Of a stretch of 64,000 nt of DNA, positions 33,780-42,691 are shown piece after piece (within the stretch, counting starts at the first letter, position 1; each line of letters opens with the position of its first letter). Origin of the DNA: Acidobacteriota bacterium (GTDB taxonomy: Bacteria > Acidobacteriota > Vicinamibacteria > Vicinamibacterales > SCN-69-37); contig JADJUS010000004.1 in NCBI GenBank assembly GCA_016716905.1, forward strand, positions 248,001 through 312,000, written 5' to 3'. The position numbers and the translations under genes were made by a program. Below the pieces are notes generated by a model. The model was not told the origin of the DNA, did not search any database, and saw nothing but the letters and a program-made list of their open reading frames with translations.

Positions 33780-36700
33780 GGGCCCTCGAGTGGCGGCTGC
33801 GATCCGCCAGAGGTGTTGCCGGTCATCAGCCGGTCCAGGAGGCGGCTGCGCCTGCGCATGCCGGCGGCGTCAATCAGCATGCGTCCGGCCCACCGGAACA
33901 CGTTGAACTCTCCGATGAGGCTCCGCATCAATCGCATACGGGCCCGCTGCTCGCGCTCGGGCATTTCCAGGGCAGCCTGCAGGGCTGCCGCACACTCATC
34001 GGCGTCGTAGGGGTTGACGATGATGGCTTCGGCCAGCTCGCGCGCGGCACCGGTGAACTGGCTCAGCACCAGCACACCGCGCTCATCGTCGCGCGCCGCC
34101 ACAAACTCCTTGGCCACGAGGTTCATTCCGTCATGAAGGCTGCTGACAAAACACAACTCGGCTGCGCGGTAGTACTCGTACACGCCCAGGGCTTCGTGAT
34201 GCTCACTGAGCAGGATGATTGGCGGATGCGGCGCCAGCGCGAACCGGCGGTTGATGCGATCGACCAGGGCGCGCACCCGCACTTGATAGGTGTCGTATTC
34301 TTCGATTCCCGCACGTGTGGGCGCGGCGATCTGCACGAACGTGAAGCGCCCCACCCATTCCGGGTGGAGGTCCATCAACCGCTCGACGGCCCGCAGGCGT
34401 TCTTCAATGCCCTTCGTGTAGTCGAAGCGATCGACACCGATGCCGATCGCGTGGTCGCCCGGAAGGCCGTGCCGGCTTCGCACATTCGTGCGGCACTGCG
34501 CGACGGACTTCTGAACCAGGCTGGTTGAGAGCGGCCACTCGATGGAGATGGGATACCGCTTGACCGACGTGAGTTCGCGCCGGTACGACACCGTGAACAT
34601 CTCGCGGTCCACGCGCGCCTCAAGTTGCCGATCGACCGTGTCCACAAAATTGTTGCAGTGGAACTGGGTATGGAATCCCAGGATGCTGCTGCCGAGCAGG
34701 CCGTCAAGCAACTGCTCGCGCCACGGGCAGATCGCGAACGCTTCGGGATTAGGCCACGGAATGTGCCAGAAGGTGATGATGGTGGCGTTGGGCAGCGCCT
34801 CGCGAATCATGCGGGGCGCCAGCGCGAAGTGGTAGTCCTGAACGAGCACGATCGGGTCGTTCGACACGGATTCCTCGACCACCGCCCGCGCGAACTTCCG
34901 GTTCACGTGGACGTACTGATCCCAATCGGTAGTCCGGAAGGTCGGTCGGACGTGCGCGATGTGGCACAACGGCCAGAGTCCTTCGTTGGAGAAGCCGTAG
35001 TAGTAGCCGACCTCCTCTTCTTCGGTGAGCCACACTCGTCGAAGCCGGTAGCTCGGATCCTCCGGGGGCACCGCGATGTGATGGTGCCGATCGACCACGT
35101 CGCGATCAGCCGATCCACTCCCGTGCGCAATCCAGGTCCCAGAACAGGTGCGCATGATCGGTTCCAGCGCCGTGACCAGTCCGCTGGCCGGCCTTCGCAC
35201 CTCAATGCCATCGTCGCGGCGAATGTGGATGTACGGCTCGCGGTTGGAGAGGACGATGACCTGTTGGCCGCGCAGTTCCTGGTTGAGAACGGTGCGCAGG
35301 GCGTCGGGCGACCAGGCAAACCGGTCTTCGTCTGTGGGCCGTCGCTCAGACTCGATGTCGCGAATCAATTCGCGCAAATCGCGCGCGAGTGGCCTGAATT
35401 CTGGGGAGTCCGGCATGTTGGCCGGCCGCAGCAGGCCTTCGCCGCGAAGCAGCGCGCGCATGCCTTGCACCCAGCCGCGCCAACTGAGCTGCGCGATCAC
35501 CACGGTCAGCAAGGAGACGATGACGCCGAGGCCGACGAACAGGTAGAAGAGATACAGCCGCGTCTCCTGGCTGCGTCGCGCCACGAAGCTCATGTCGTGG
35601 ACAAGGATCAGTGTGCCGTTGGGAGCCTCGGGTGAACCCAGCGCATGGGTTGAGACCAGCAGCGGACCCAGGGGGCTGTCGACGATATGTCCCTCGACGC
35701 CTGAAAACGCCATCAGTTCCGCGCACCGCCCCGGCGGGGGCAGCGTGCCCGCGGCGATCGGAGTCGCTTCGGCTGATGGGCAGAAGGCCACGCCGTACAC
35801 CCGTTCGTCCTGAGCCACGCGCGTCAGCACTTGCCGAACGCTCCCCTCATTCCCAAAACGGAACAGGTTGTGCACGGGGTCTTGCACGGTATTGGCGATC
35901 AGGCGCGCGCGGATCTCGATGTCCCTCTTGAACCACCGCAACGTCAGGTTGTCCACGAGCGGCAGCACGGCGTACGCAAACGCCGCCAGCACCACCAGCA
36001 ACGGGATGATGAATCGTAGTGAGAGTCGCACGTGAGGTCCAGGTTCGACCCTACCACGTGGGTGCGATCTGTCAATCCACACTAAAGGACCTAGAGCGGC
36101 CAGCAGCAGATCCTGCGCGCTCTGCGTGTCACCGCCGAGCGCTTCGGGGTCGCGTTCATAGCTGCCGTTGGCCGTCAGCACCCGTCCGCGATGGTTGTCG
36201 CCGAGATACGCAGTCAGGACGACCGACCGAAGGTGATCCGCCTGCTTCGGGTCGGTCACAGGGCACAACACCTCCACCCGTCGGTCGAGATTGCGCTCCA
36301 TGACGTCGGCGCTGCCGATGTACACCTTCGGGTCTCCCGCGTTCGCGAACCAGAAAATCCGCGAGTGTTCAAGGAAGCGCCCAATGATCGAGCGCACGCG
36401 GATGTGGTCGCTGACGCCAGGCACACCTGGCCGCAGCACACACACGCCTCGCACCAGCAGATCCACGTGGACGCCCGCCTGCGACGCCCGATACAGGTGC
36501 CGGACCATCTCGGGGTCGGTGATCGCGTTGATCTTTATGATGATGCCGCTCGGCTGGCCGGCTTCGGCCGCGGCAATTTCGCGACCGATCAGCTGCGCCA
36601 GGCCCGATCGCAGGCTCAGCGGCGCCACGAGCAGCGCCCGATACTGCACCTGGTTCGAGTACCCGGTCAGGTAGTTGAACAAGTCCGACGCGTCCTCGAC

Positions 36701-38203
36701 GATCTCGTCGCGCGAGGTGAAGAGGCCGAGATCGGTGTAGATTCTCGACGTCACGACGTTGTAGTTGCCGGTGCCCAGATGCGCGTAGCGCCGAATGCCA
36801 TCGGCTTCCTTGCGCACGACCAGACACAACTTGCAATGGGTCTTCAGGTTCAACAGCCCGTACACCACATGCACGCCGGCGGCTTCAAGCCGTTGCGCCC
36901 AGAGGATGTTGTTGCGCTCATCGAACCGTGCCTTCAGTTCCACCAGCACGGCCACCTGTTTGCCGCCGTCGGCGGCCCGCACGAGCAGGTCCACCAGCGG
37001 GGAGTTGGGCCCGATGCGGTACAGCGTCATTTTGATGCCGAGCACCTGCGGATCCGCGACGGCCGCGCTCAGAAAGGCTTCCACCGCACCGAAGGACTGG
37101 AAGGGGTGGTGCACCAGGCGATCGCGCTGACGCAGTTCGGTGAAGATCGCCTCGCCGTCGTCATCGTCCCAGACGGGCGCCGGAAGGAAAGGCGGGTATT
37201 TCAACTCGGCCCGATGGAGCTGGGTGAGCTCCATCCAATCGCCGAAGCCGAGGCGTTCCTTGGTGCGGAAGACGTTCTCTTCCTCTATCTCGAAGTTCTC
37301 GATCAGGGTGTCGAGCACCCGGCGCGGCACTCCGGCTTCGACCTTCAGCATCGAGAGCGCTCCGTGCCGGCGTTCGCGCAGGCTCTTGTCGATCGATTCG
37401 AGGAGATCGTCGGCTTCGTCCTCCTGGATGACGAGGTCGGCGTCGCGCACCACGCGGAAGAGATAGGCGCCCTTCACGGTGGTGCCGGGGAACAGCCGCG
37501 CCAGGTTCGCCCGGATGATGTCTTCGAGGAAGACGAATGTCTGGTGGCCGCGCGGAGCCAGCCTGTCGGGAAGGAGCACGAAGCGCGGAAGGACGTCGGG
37601 AATCTTGACGCGCGCGAACTTCGTCCGTCCCGCATGCTTCACGACCACGGCCAGATTCAGGCTCAGGTTCGAAATATACGGAAACGGGTGGCCCGGGTCG
37701 AAGGCGAGCGGTGTGAGCACCGGCCAGATTTCGCGGGCGAAATAGGTTTCAAGGTGTTGCGACACCGCCGGGGTGTAGTCAGCGGGGTCCAGGAAGTGGA
37801 TGTGTGCGTCGGCGAGTTGAGGCCGCAGGTCACGTGTCCAGCACTTCGCCTGCAGCGCCAGCATCTCGGTGGCCTGGCGACGCACCTGCACCAACTGTTC
37901 CTCGGTGGACATCCCGTCGGGCGAGACATCTTCGGTGCCCGTCCGCTGTTTGCGCAGCAGCGAGGCGACCCGAATCATGAAGAACTCGTTCAGGTTGGCG
38001 GCCACGATGGCCAGGAACTTGACCCGCTCAAGCAGTGGATGAGACGGGTCAGCCGCTTGCGCCAGGACCCGCCGGTTGAATTCGAGCCAGCTCAGCTCGC
38101 GGTTCAGGTAAAACGACGGGTCGGTCAATGGCCGATCCGCAGCCGGAGTCGACGCGCTGGGAGCTGGGGCGGTGGCCTCGGGCACGCGACTCATATCTCC
38201 CAT
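33776..38203 (-). CDS. Fused polyphosphate kinase (PPK1) and membrane-anchored trehalose-6-phosphate synthase (OtsA)
   Basis: This is one open frame of 1475 codons. Residues 30-705 are a complete PPK1: FYLNRELSWLEFNRRVLAQA, phospho-His456 in KTHCK, GTGNYNVVTSRIYTDLGLF and GSADVMERNLDRRVEVLCPV. Residues 731-750 and 882-905 are membrane segments enclosing a 130-residue extracytoplasmic part, then a HAMP-like stretch. Residues 983-1455 are a GT20 OtsA: LSNREPYIHI, LVQDYHFALAP, FWHIPWPNPEAF, GVDRFDYTKGIEERLRA and SSLHDGMNLVAKEFV. OtsA with this membrane part is known as a separate gene, and GTG at 36031 (residue 725) could start it alone. Other frames near the junction hold stops, so a one-base error could have merged two genes. 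The otsB overlap supports one operon. Confidence 0.85.
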   Translation of the reverse strand: MGDMSRVPEATAPAPSASTPAADRPLTDPSFYLNRELSWLEFNRRVLAQAADPSHPLLERVKFLAIVAANLNEFFMIRVASLLRKQRTGTEDVSPDGMSTEEQLVQVRRQATEMLALQAKCWTRDLRPQLADAHIHFLDPADYTPAVSQHLETYFAREIWPVLTPLAFDPGHPFPYISNLSLNLAVVVKHAGRTKFARVKIPDVLPRFVLLPDRLAPRGHQTFVFLEDIIRANLARLFPGTTVKGAYLFRVVRDADLVIQEDEADDLLESIDKSLRERRHGALSMLKVEAGVPRRVLDTLIENFEIEEENVFRTKERLGFGDWMELTQLHRAELKYPPFLPAPVWDDDDGEAIFTELRQRDRLVHHPFQSFGAVEAFLSAAVADPQVLGIKMTLYRIGPNSPLVDLLVRAADGGKQVAVLVELKARFDERNNILWAQRLEAAGVHVVYGLLNLKTHCKLCLVVRKEADGIRRYAHLGTGNYNVVTSRIYTDLGLFTSRDEIVEDASDLFNYLTGYSNQVQYRALLVAPLSLRSGLAQLIGREIAAAEAGQPSGIIIKINAITDPEMVRHLYRASQAGVHVDLLVRGVCVLRPGVPGVSDHIRVRSIIGRFLEHSRIFWFANAGDPKVYIGSADVMERNLDRRVEVLCPVTDPKQADHLRSVVLTAYLGDNHRGRVLTANGSYERDPEALGGDTQSAQDLLLAALGPLVWIDRSHPRGRVEPGPHVRLSLRFIIPLLVVLAAFAYAVLPLVDNLTLRWFKRDIEIRARLIANTVQDPVHNLFRFGNEGSVRQVLTRVAQDERVYGVAFCPSAEATPIAAGTLPPPGRCAELMAFSGVEGHIVDSPLGPLLVSTHALGSPEAPNGTLILVHDMSFVARRSQETRLYLFYLFVGLGVIVSLLTVVIAQLSWRGWVQGMRALLRGEGLLRPANMPDSPEFRPLARDLRELIRDIESERRPTDEDRFAWSPDALRTVLNQELRGQQVIVLSNREPYIHIRRDDGIEVRRPASGLVTALEPIMRTCSGTWIAHGSGSADRDVVDRHHHIAVPPEDPSYRLRRVWLTEEEEVGYYYGFSNEGLWPLCHIAHVRPTFRTTDWDQYVHVNRKFARAVVEESVSNDPIVLVQDYHFALAPRMIREALPNATIITFWHIPWPNPEAFAICPWREQLLDGLLGSSILGFHTQFHCNNFVDTVDRQLEARVDREMFTVSYRRELTSVKRYPISIEWPLSTSLVQKSVAQCRTNVRSRHGLPGDHAIGIGVDRFDYTKGIEERLRAVERLMDLHPEWVGRFTFVQIAAPTRAGIEEYDTYQVRVRALVDRINRRFALAPHPPIILLSEHHEALGVYEYYRAAELCFVSSLHDGMNLVAKEFVAARDDERGVLVLSQFTGAARELAEAIIVNPYDADECAAALQAALEMPEREQRARMRLMRSLIGEFNVFRWAGRMLIDAAGMRRRSRLLDRLMTGNTSGGSQPPLEGP

Positions 38204-38271
38204 TATAGGAGGGTGATGTAAACGGGCCTCCGGCCGGCCAAACGGGTGGCCAATGGGCGCATAATGAGCAA

Positions 38272-38395
38272 ATACGCCTAGGGCGCCAGGTGTGGCGTCG
38301 CGGGGGACCCAGAAACATGGGGCGAATCCGGTGGCCGAGCGGCCGCCGGTAGAGGACTTCCAGCCTCGAGCCCGTCAGCTAACCCCGTCGGCGAT
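38272..38395 (+). promoter_or_regulatory. c-di-AMP (ydaO/yuaA-type) riboswitch
   Basis: The leader of ktrB has the conserved ydaO-class landmarks in order: an outer stem CGCC..GGCG, the CGGGGGACCC stretch, CATGGGGCGAATCC, an Arg-like AGGACTTCCAGCC segment, then CCCGTCAGCTAACCCCGTCGGCG. It ends just before the ribosome site GGAGGTGAGG and ATG 38408. In the known class c-di-AMP binding turns expression off, often for potassium uptake genes, which matches ktrB here. Confidence 0.88.
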
Positions 38396-38407
38396 TGGAG
38401 GTGAGGT

Positions 38408-39748
38408 ATGTCCGGTCGGCCTCTGTCACCGCCGCAGTTGCTGGCGAGTGGCATGGCGGGTGTCATTCTGGTCGGTACGCTGTTGCTGGTCACTCCGTTG
38501 GCCGCGGCAGACGGCGCCGGCGTTGGATGGTCCGCCGCTTTTTTTACATCCACATCCGCCGTGTGTGTCACCGGCCTCGTGGTCGTCGATACGCCGACCG
38601 CGTTCTCAGGATTCGGACAGGCGGTCGTCCTCCTGCTCATTCAAATCGGCGGACTCGGGTACATGACCCTCTCTACGCTGGTAGTGGTGGCGCTGGGCCG
38701 GCGTGTGTCGATGAACGAACAGCACTCGCTGCAGGAGTCGCTGAACCTGTCGTCACGCAGCGACATCCTCAGATTCGCCATGACGGTGATCAAACTCACG
38801 CTGGCGTTTGAACTTGCCGGCGCTGTCATTCTGGCCATCCGCTGGTGGGGCCATTTCGGGGTCGACGCGCTCTGGCTCGGCCTGTTTCACTCGGTGTCGG
38901 CGTTCAACAACGCCGGCTTCAGCCTGTTCTCCAACAGCCTCATGGATTGGCGGGGCGATGTGGTTGTCAACGTGACGATCATGGCGCTCATCGTGAGCGG
39001 CGGTATCGGGTACCTTGTGCTTACTGAGCTGGGACGTTACCGCAGGAACGTATCGCTTGCGCTGCACACTCGATTTGTTCTCACGTTGACCGCCGTGCTC
39101 ATCGTCGGCGGCACCGTCGCCATTCTCATCACCGAGCGCGGCAACCCCGCAACGCTGGGGCCGATGGGGTGGCCCGGCGCGATTCTGGCCGCGGCGTTTC
39201 AGTCGGTCACCACACGCACGGCCGGGTTCAACACGCTCGATATGGCCGCGCTGCAGCCGGCCACGTATTTCCTGATGCTGATATTGATGTTCATTGGTGG
39301 CGCGCCCGGCGGCACCGCGGGCGGTGTGAAGATCAGCACCTTTGGTGTGACCGTGCTGGCTCTGTGGGCGACCATCCGCGGTCAAGGGGAGCCGACGGTG
39401 TTCTGGCGCCGCATTCCCGCCGATCTTGTGGCGCGCGCCTTCTTTGTCAGCCTGATCGCGTTTCTCGCCGTCAACGTCGTCACCGGCGTGCTGCTGGTGC
39501 GCGAGGGCGGGGACTTGCTGCGCACCCTGTTTGAAGCCGTGTCGGCGTTCGGCACCGTCGGCCTCTCGACAGGCGTGGCAGGCACGTTCGTGAGCCTGAG
39601 CGCCAGCTTCTCCGAGACCGGCCAGTTACTGATTTGCCTGCTGATGTTCATGGGCCGCATCGGCCCACTCACTCTTGCGTTTGCCCTCGCGTCGCGCCGG
39701 ACGCCGACGCGTGTGGGCTATCCTGAAGGCCGCGTCCTCATCGGGTGA
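38408..39748 (+). CDS. ktrB: Potassium uptake channel subunit KtrB/TrkH family
   Basis: This is a 446-residue membrane transporter of the TrkH/KtrB/HKT superfamily with four repeated membrane-pore-membrane units. Selectivity-filter regions with conserved Gly are visible (TSTSAVCVTGLVV, FHSVSAFNNAGFS, QSVTTRTAGFNTLD, EAVSAFGTVGLSTG). It takes up K+ together with the cytoplasmic KtrA ring encoded seven bases downstream. At about 446 residues it fits KtrB better than TrkH. Translation starts at ATG 38408 behind a strong ribosome site. Expression is likely controlled by the c-di-AMP riboswitch directly upstream. Confidence 0.9.
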   Translation: MSGRPLSPPQLLASGMAGVILVGTLLLVTPLAAADGAGVGWSAAFFTSTSAVCVTGLVVVDTPTAFSGFGQAVVLLLIQIGGLGYMTLSTLVVVALGRRVSMNEQHSLQESLNLSSRSDILRFAMTVIKLTLAFELAGAVILAIRWWGHFGVDALWLGLFHSVSAFNNAGFSLFSNSLMDWRGDVVVNVTIMALIVSGGIGYLVLTELGRYRRNVSLALHTRFVLTLTAVLIVGGTVAILITERGNPATLGPMGWPGAILAAAFQSVTTRTAGFNTLDMAALQPATYFLMLILMFIGGAPGGTAGGVKISTFGVTVLALWATIRGQGEPTVFWRRIPADLVARAFFVSLIAFLAVNVVTGVLLVREGGDLLRTLFEAVSAFGTVGLSTGVAGTFVSLSASFSETGQLLICLLMFMGRIGPLTLAFALASRRTPTRVGYPEGRVLIG

Positions 39749-39755
39749 TTCATAC

Positions 39756-40439
39756 ATGCTCAAACGTCAATTTGCGGTGATTGGTCTCGGTCGGTTCGGC
39801 GCGGCGATGGCCACCACGCTGCTCGGTCTGGGCCAGGATGTGCTCGGTATGGACAGCGATGAGGGACGGGTCCAGGGCTTGTCGGGCAGCGTGCCCCACT
39901 TGATGGTGGTGAACGCCAGCGACCCCAAAGCCCTGGAAGAGGCCGGCGTGGGCCAGGTGGATGTGGCGGTCATCTCCATCGGCACCAACATCGAGGCCAG
40001 CCTCCTCATCGTCATGGCCGTCAAGGAGTTGGGCGTCAAGTTCATCGTGGCCAAGGCCACGACTGAAGTGCATGGGCGCATTCTTGAACGGCTGGGCGTC
40101 GATCGCGTGATTTACCCCGAGCGTGAAGCCGCCGTCCGCATGGCGCACAGCCTGGTGGTGCCGAACGTGATCGACTACATCAGCCTGTCGCGCGACTTCA
40201 GCATCATCGAGATTCCCGCGCCGGCGATGTTTGTGGGCAAGACGCTGCGTGAAGTGGACCTGCGCGCCAAACACGGCCTCACGCTGATTGCGATCAAGCG
40301 CACCACCAATGGCATCGTCACCACGGACGTCAGTCCGTCGGCCGACGAACGCATTCAGGCTGGAGATGCCGTGGCGCTTGTTGGCAGCAACAAGTCGCTG
40401 GTCGCCCTCGAAAAGCTGGTGATCCGGCGGGCCGTGTGA
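39756..40439 (+). CDS. ktrA: Potassium uptake regulatory subunit KtrA/TrkA
   Basis: This is a 227-residue RCK protein. The N-terminal Rossmann domain (residues 5-130) has FAVIGLGRFGAAMA with the GxGxxG motif and acidic GMDSDE for nucleotide binding. The C-terminal RCK_C domain covers about 145-225. It forms the cytoplasmic gating ring for KtrB; ATP/ADP and c-di-AMP binding are known for relatives. Its last bases overlap the GTG start of the sensor kinase gene by four, tying K+ uptake to the Kdp regulators. Confidence 0.9.
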   Translation: MLKRQFAVIGLGRFGAAMATTLLGLGQDVLGMDSDEGRVQGLSGSVPHLMVVNASDPKALEEAGVGQVDVAVISIGTNIEASLLIVMAVKELGVKFIVAKATTEVHGRILERLGVDRVIYPEREAAVRMAHSLVVPNVIDYISLSRDFSIIEIPAPAMFVGKTLREVDLRAKHGLTLIAIKRTTNGIVTTDVSPSADERIQAGDAVALVGSNKSLVALEKLVIRRAV

Positions 40440-41869
40440 TCGCCAATCCCACTATCGTCGCGCTGGCGCTCCTGCTGGTGGTGCTGGTGGTGGCCGCGCG
40501 GGCGGCGAGATGGGTGGCGGTCGTCATCTCGGTGCTGGCGATGTTGGCGTTCAATTTTTTCTTCCTGCCGCCGGTGGGGACGTTCACGATTGCGGACCCG
40601 CAGAACTGGGTGGTGCTGTTCACCTTTCTCGCGGTGAGCCTGGCGGCCAGTCACCTGTCGGCGGTGGCGAGATCGCGTACCGACGAAGCCGTGGTGCGGC
40701 GTGATGAACTGGCGCGGCTGTTTGACTTGAGCCGTGACGTGCTGGTGATTACCAGCGGCGCAGAGGCGATTCCCATGCTGGCCCGGTCGATTGCGCAGCG
40801 CTTCGATCTGGAGTTTGTTGCGATCGCGTTGCCCCGAGGGCCGGAATGGGACGTCTACGAGGCCGGGGCAGCCTCGGTCGCCATCGACCGGAAACACCTG
40901 TCGGACGCGTTTGCGGCCGCCCGCGCCGTGCTGGAATTTGACGCGTACGCCCGCACGTACGCCGGCCACCGGACCATCGATGTGGATGGCCGCGCCGTTC
41001 GGTTGGTGCCGCTTCGAGTGGGGACCGCTCCCAGCGGAATACTGGCCGCTTCGGGTCGGCCGATTGAAGCCGGTACCCTGGACGCGCTCGGCGGTGTGGT
41101 GGCGCTCGCCATTGAACGTGCGACGTTTCTGGAGGAACGAAAGGCCGGGGAACTGGCGCGACAGGGGGACGCGCTGAAAACGGCTCTCCTGGCTTCGGTC
41201 GGCCACGACCTGCGCACACCGCTCACGGCGATCCAGATCGCGGCAGCCAACATCCAGAGTCCGCACCTGACCGACGCCGATCGACGGGACCAGAGCGAGT
41301 TGATTCTCGGCGAGGTCGAACGGTTGAACCGGCTGTTCCAGAACATTCTTGAGATGGCGCGTATCGACGCGGGAGCTGTGGCCGCCGAGTTTCGTCCGGT
41401 ACATCCATCGGAACTGGTGGCGGCCGCGCGTGCACAGGTCGAACAGGCCTTGCGAAGCCACACGGTGCACGTCAACGTGGATCGCGACGAACCCGTCCGG
41501 TTGGATCCGCGCCTGACAGCCGCTGCGCTGGCCCAGGTGCTGGAAAACGCCGCGCGGTATACGCCCGCCGGCGCCTCGATCACAGTCCATGCCTCCGCCA
41601 CTGAAGAGGGTATGAAGGTCAGCGTGAAAGACGAAGGGCTCGGGATTGCCGCTGCAGATCTGCCTCACCTCTTTGATCGGTTTTATCGAGGCGAGGCCGC
41701 GCGAGCGCGCGCGGGCGGCACGGGCATGGGACTGTGGATCGCCCGGGGGTTGCTGGCGGCCGAGCGGGGACGCGTCTGGGCCGAGAATGACCCGGGCGGC
41801 GGTGCCCGGTTTACGATCGTTGTGCCACCGGCGCAGGCCGTGGCCGAAGCGGGAGCCACGCGGTCATGA
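40436..41869 (+). CDS. Histidine kinase half of KdpD (DUF4118-GAF-HisKA-HATPase)
   Basis: This is a 477-residue sensor kinase equal to the C-terminal half of KdpD. Residues 1-85 hold membrane segments (ALALLLVVLVVAARAARWVA, VISVLAMLAFNFFFLPPV), the latter being the DUF4118 signature. A GAF-like region follows (90-230), then the phospho-acceptor H257 in LASVGHDLRTPLTAIQ and the ATPase domain (LENAARYTPAG, GTGMGLWIARGLL). The N-terminal KdpD and USP domains are absent and are encoded separately at 48362-49504. It overlaps kdpE by four bases. In the known system the kinase senses K+ limitation or osmotic stress. Confidence 0.88.
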   Translation: MIANPTIVALALLLVVLVVAARAARWVAVVISVLAMLAFNFFFLPPVGTFTIADPQNWVVLFTFLAVSLAASHLSAVARSRTDEAVVRRDELARLFDLSRDVLVITSGAEAIPMLARSIAQRFDLEFVAIALPRGPEWDVYEAGAASVAIDRKHLSDAFAAARAVLEFDAYARTYAGHRTIDVDGRAVRLVPLRVGTAPSGILAASGRPIEAGTLDALGGVVALAIERATFLEERKAGELARQGDALKTALLASVGHDLRTPLTAIQIAAANIQSPHLTDADRRDQSELILGEVERLNRLFQNILEMARIDAGAVAAEFRPVHPSELVAAARAQVEQALRSHTVHVNVDRDEPVRLDPRLTAAALAQVLENAARYTPAGASITVHASATEEGMKVSVKDEGLGIAAADLPHLFDRFYRGEAARARAGGTGMGLWIARGLLAAERGRVWAENDPGGGARFTIVVPPAQAVAEAGATRS

Positions 41870-42573
41870 CACCTCGCGATCGGATCCTCCTGGTGGATGA
41901 CGAAGTCGCGATTCAGCGGTCGGTTGGCCCTCTGCTGCGATCCCACGGCTACGACGTGGACGTGGCGGGCACCGGCGCCGACGCACTGAAGCAGTTTGCC
42001 GCCGATCCGCCCGGCTTGATCGTGCTGGATCTGGGACTGCCAGACATGGACGGCACCGACGTCTGCCGTCGCATCCGCCTGGCGTCGGACGTGCCCATCA
42101 TTGTCTTGTCGGCGCGTGGTGCCGAAGGCGACAAGGTGAAAGCGCTCGACCTGGGGGCCGATGACTATGTGGCGAAGCCCTTCGGTCCGGCGGAACTGCT
42201 GGCGCGCATCCGCGTGGCGCTGCGGCGAGTGGCCACGCAACCGCACGAAGATTCAGGCCAGCTCGTGGCGGGCGATCTGACGATCGACTACGACCGGCGT
42301 CGGGTGCTGCGACAGGGTGCCGAGATCCGGCTGACGCCGAAGGAGTTCGAACTGCTCACGCTGCTGGCGCGGCAGCACGATCGGGTGCTGACGCATCGCG
42401 CCATCCTGAAAGCCATCTGGGGCGGGAACGCCGTGGAACAGCCGGAACATCTCTGGACGCTCGTGGCCCAGTTGCGCAAGAAGATCGAAGTCGATCCCGC
42501 GCACCCCCGTTACCTGCGCAGCGAACCCTGGGTCGGCTACCGGTTCGCCACAGGGTCGCCCGAAGACCTCTGA
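41866..42573 (+). CDS. kdpE: KdpE-type OmpR response regulator
   Basis: This is a 235-residue response regulator with phospho-acceptor D55 (LIVLDLGLPDMDG), K near FGAKP-equivalent DYVAKPFGPAEL, and a C-terminal OmpR winged helix (LTPKEFELLTLLARQHDRVL, VGYRF). Its partner is the kinase overlapping upstream. The usual target is the kdpFABC promoter. Its stop TGA is inside a family C palindrome (GAC CTC TGA GGT). Confidence 0.92.
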   Translation: MTPRDRILLVDDEVAIQRSVGPLLRSHGYDVDVAGTGADALKQFAADPPGLIVLDLGLPDMDGTDVCRRIRLASDVPIIVLSARGAEGDKVKALDLGADDYVAKPFGPAELLARIRVALRRVATQPHEDSGQLVAGDLTIDYDRRRVLRQGAEIRLTPKEFELLTLLARQHDRVLTHRAILKAIWGGNAVEQPEHLWTLVAQLRKKIEVDPAHPRYLRSEPWVGYRFATGSPEDL

Positions 42574-42606
42574 GGTTAGGACCTCTGAGGTCGGACCTCA
42601 GAGGTC
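42565..42606. repeat. Family C palindromes, three half-overlapping copies
   Basis: GACCTCTGAGGTT, GACCTCTGAGGTC and GACCTCAGAGGTC follow one another at the end of kdpE, and the first carries the kdpE stop codon. The stems could act as a partial terminator between kdpE and the porin gene. Confidence 0.8.
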
Positions 42607-42613
42607 TTGATAC

Positions 42614-42632
42614 TTCAGGGATTTTTCAGGGA
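42614..42632 (+). promoter_or_regulatory. Direct repeat TTCAGGGA spaced 11 bp, possible KdpE site
   Basis: TTCAGGGA occurs at 42614-42621 and 42625-42632 in the 118-base gap before the porin-kdpFACB genes. OmpR-type regulators bind direct repeats at 10-11 bp spacing, so this is a candidate, but the known KdpE sequence is not matched. Confidence 0.35.
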
Positions 42633-42691
42633 CTTCTGAGCCCGATCTCAGGCCCGGTTTCCTACGCTGTCAGCCAGGAGCTTTGACAGTC

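Noticed and set aside
36191..38221. A 676-codon open frame antisense to PPK1
   Set aside because: It is the complement of a well-conserved kinase and reflects GC-rich third positions; its translation is Arg/His/Gln-rich with no recognisable domain.
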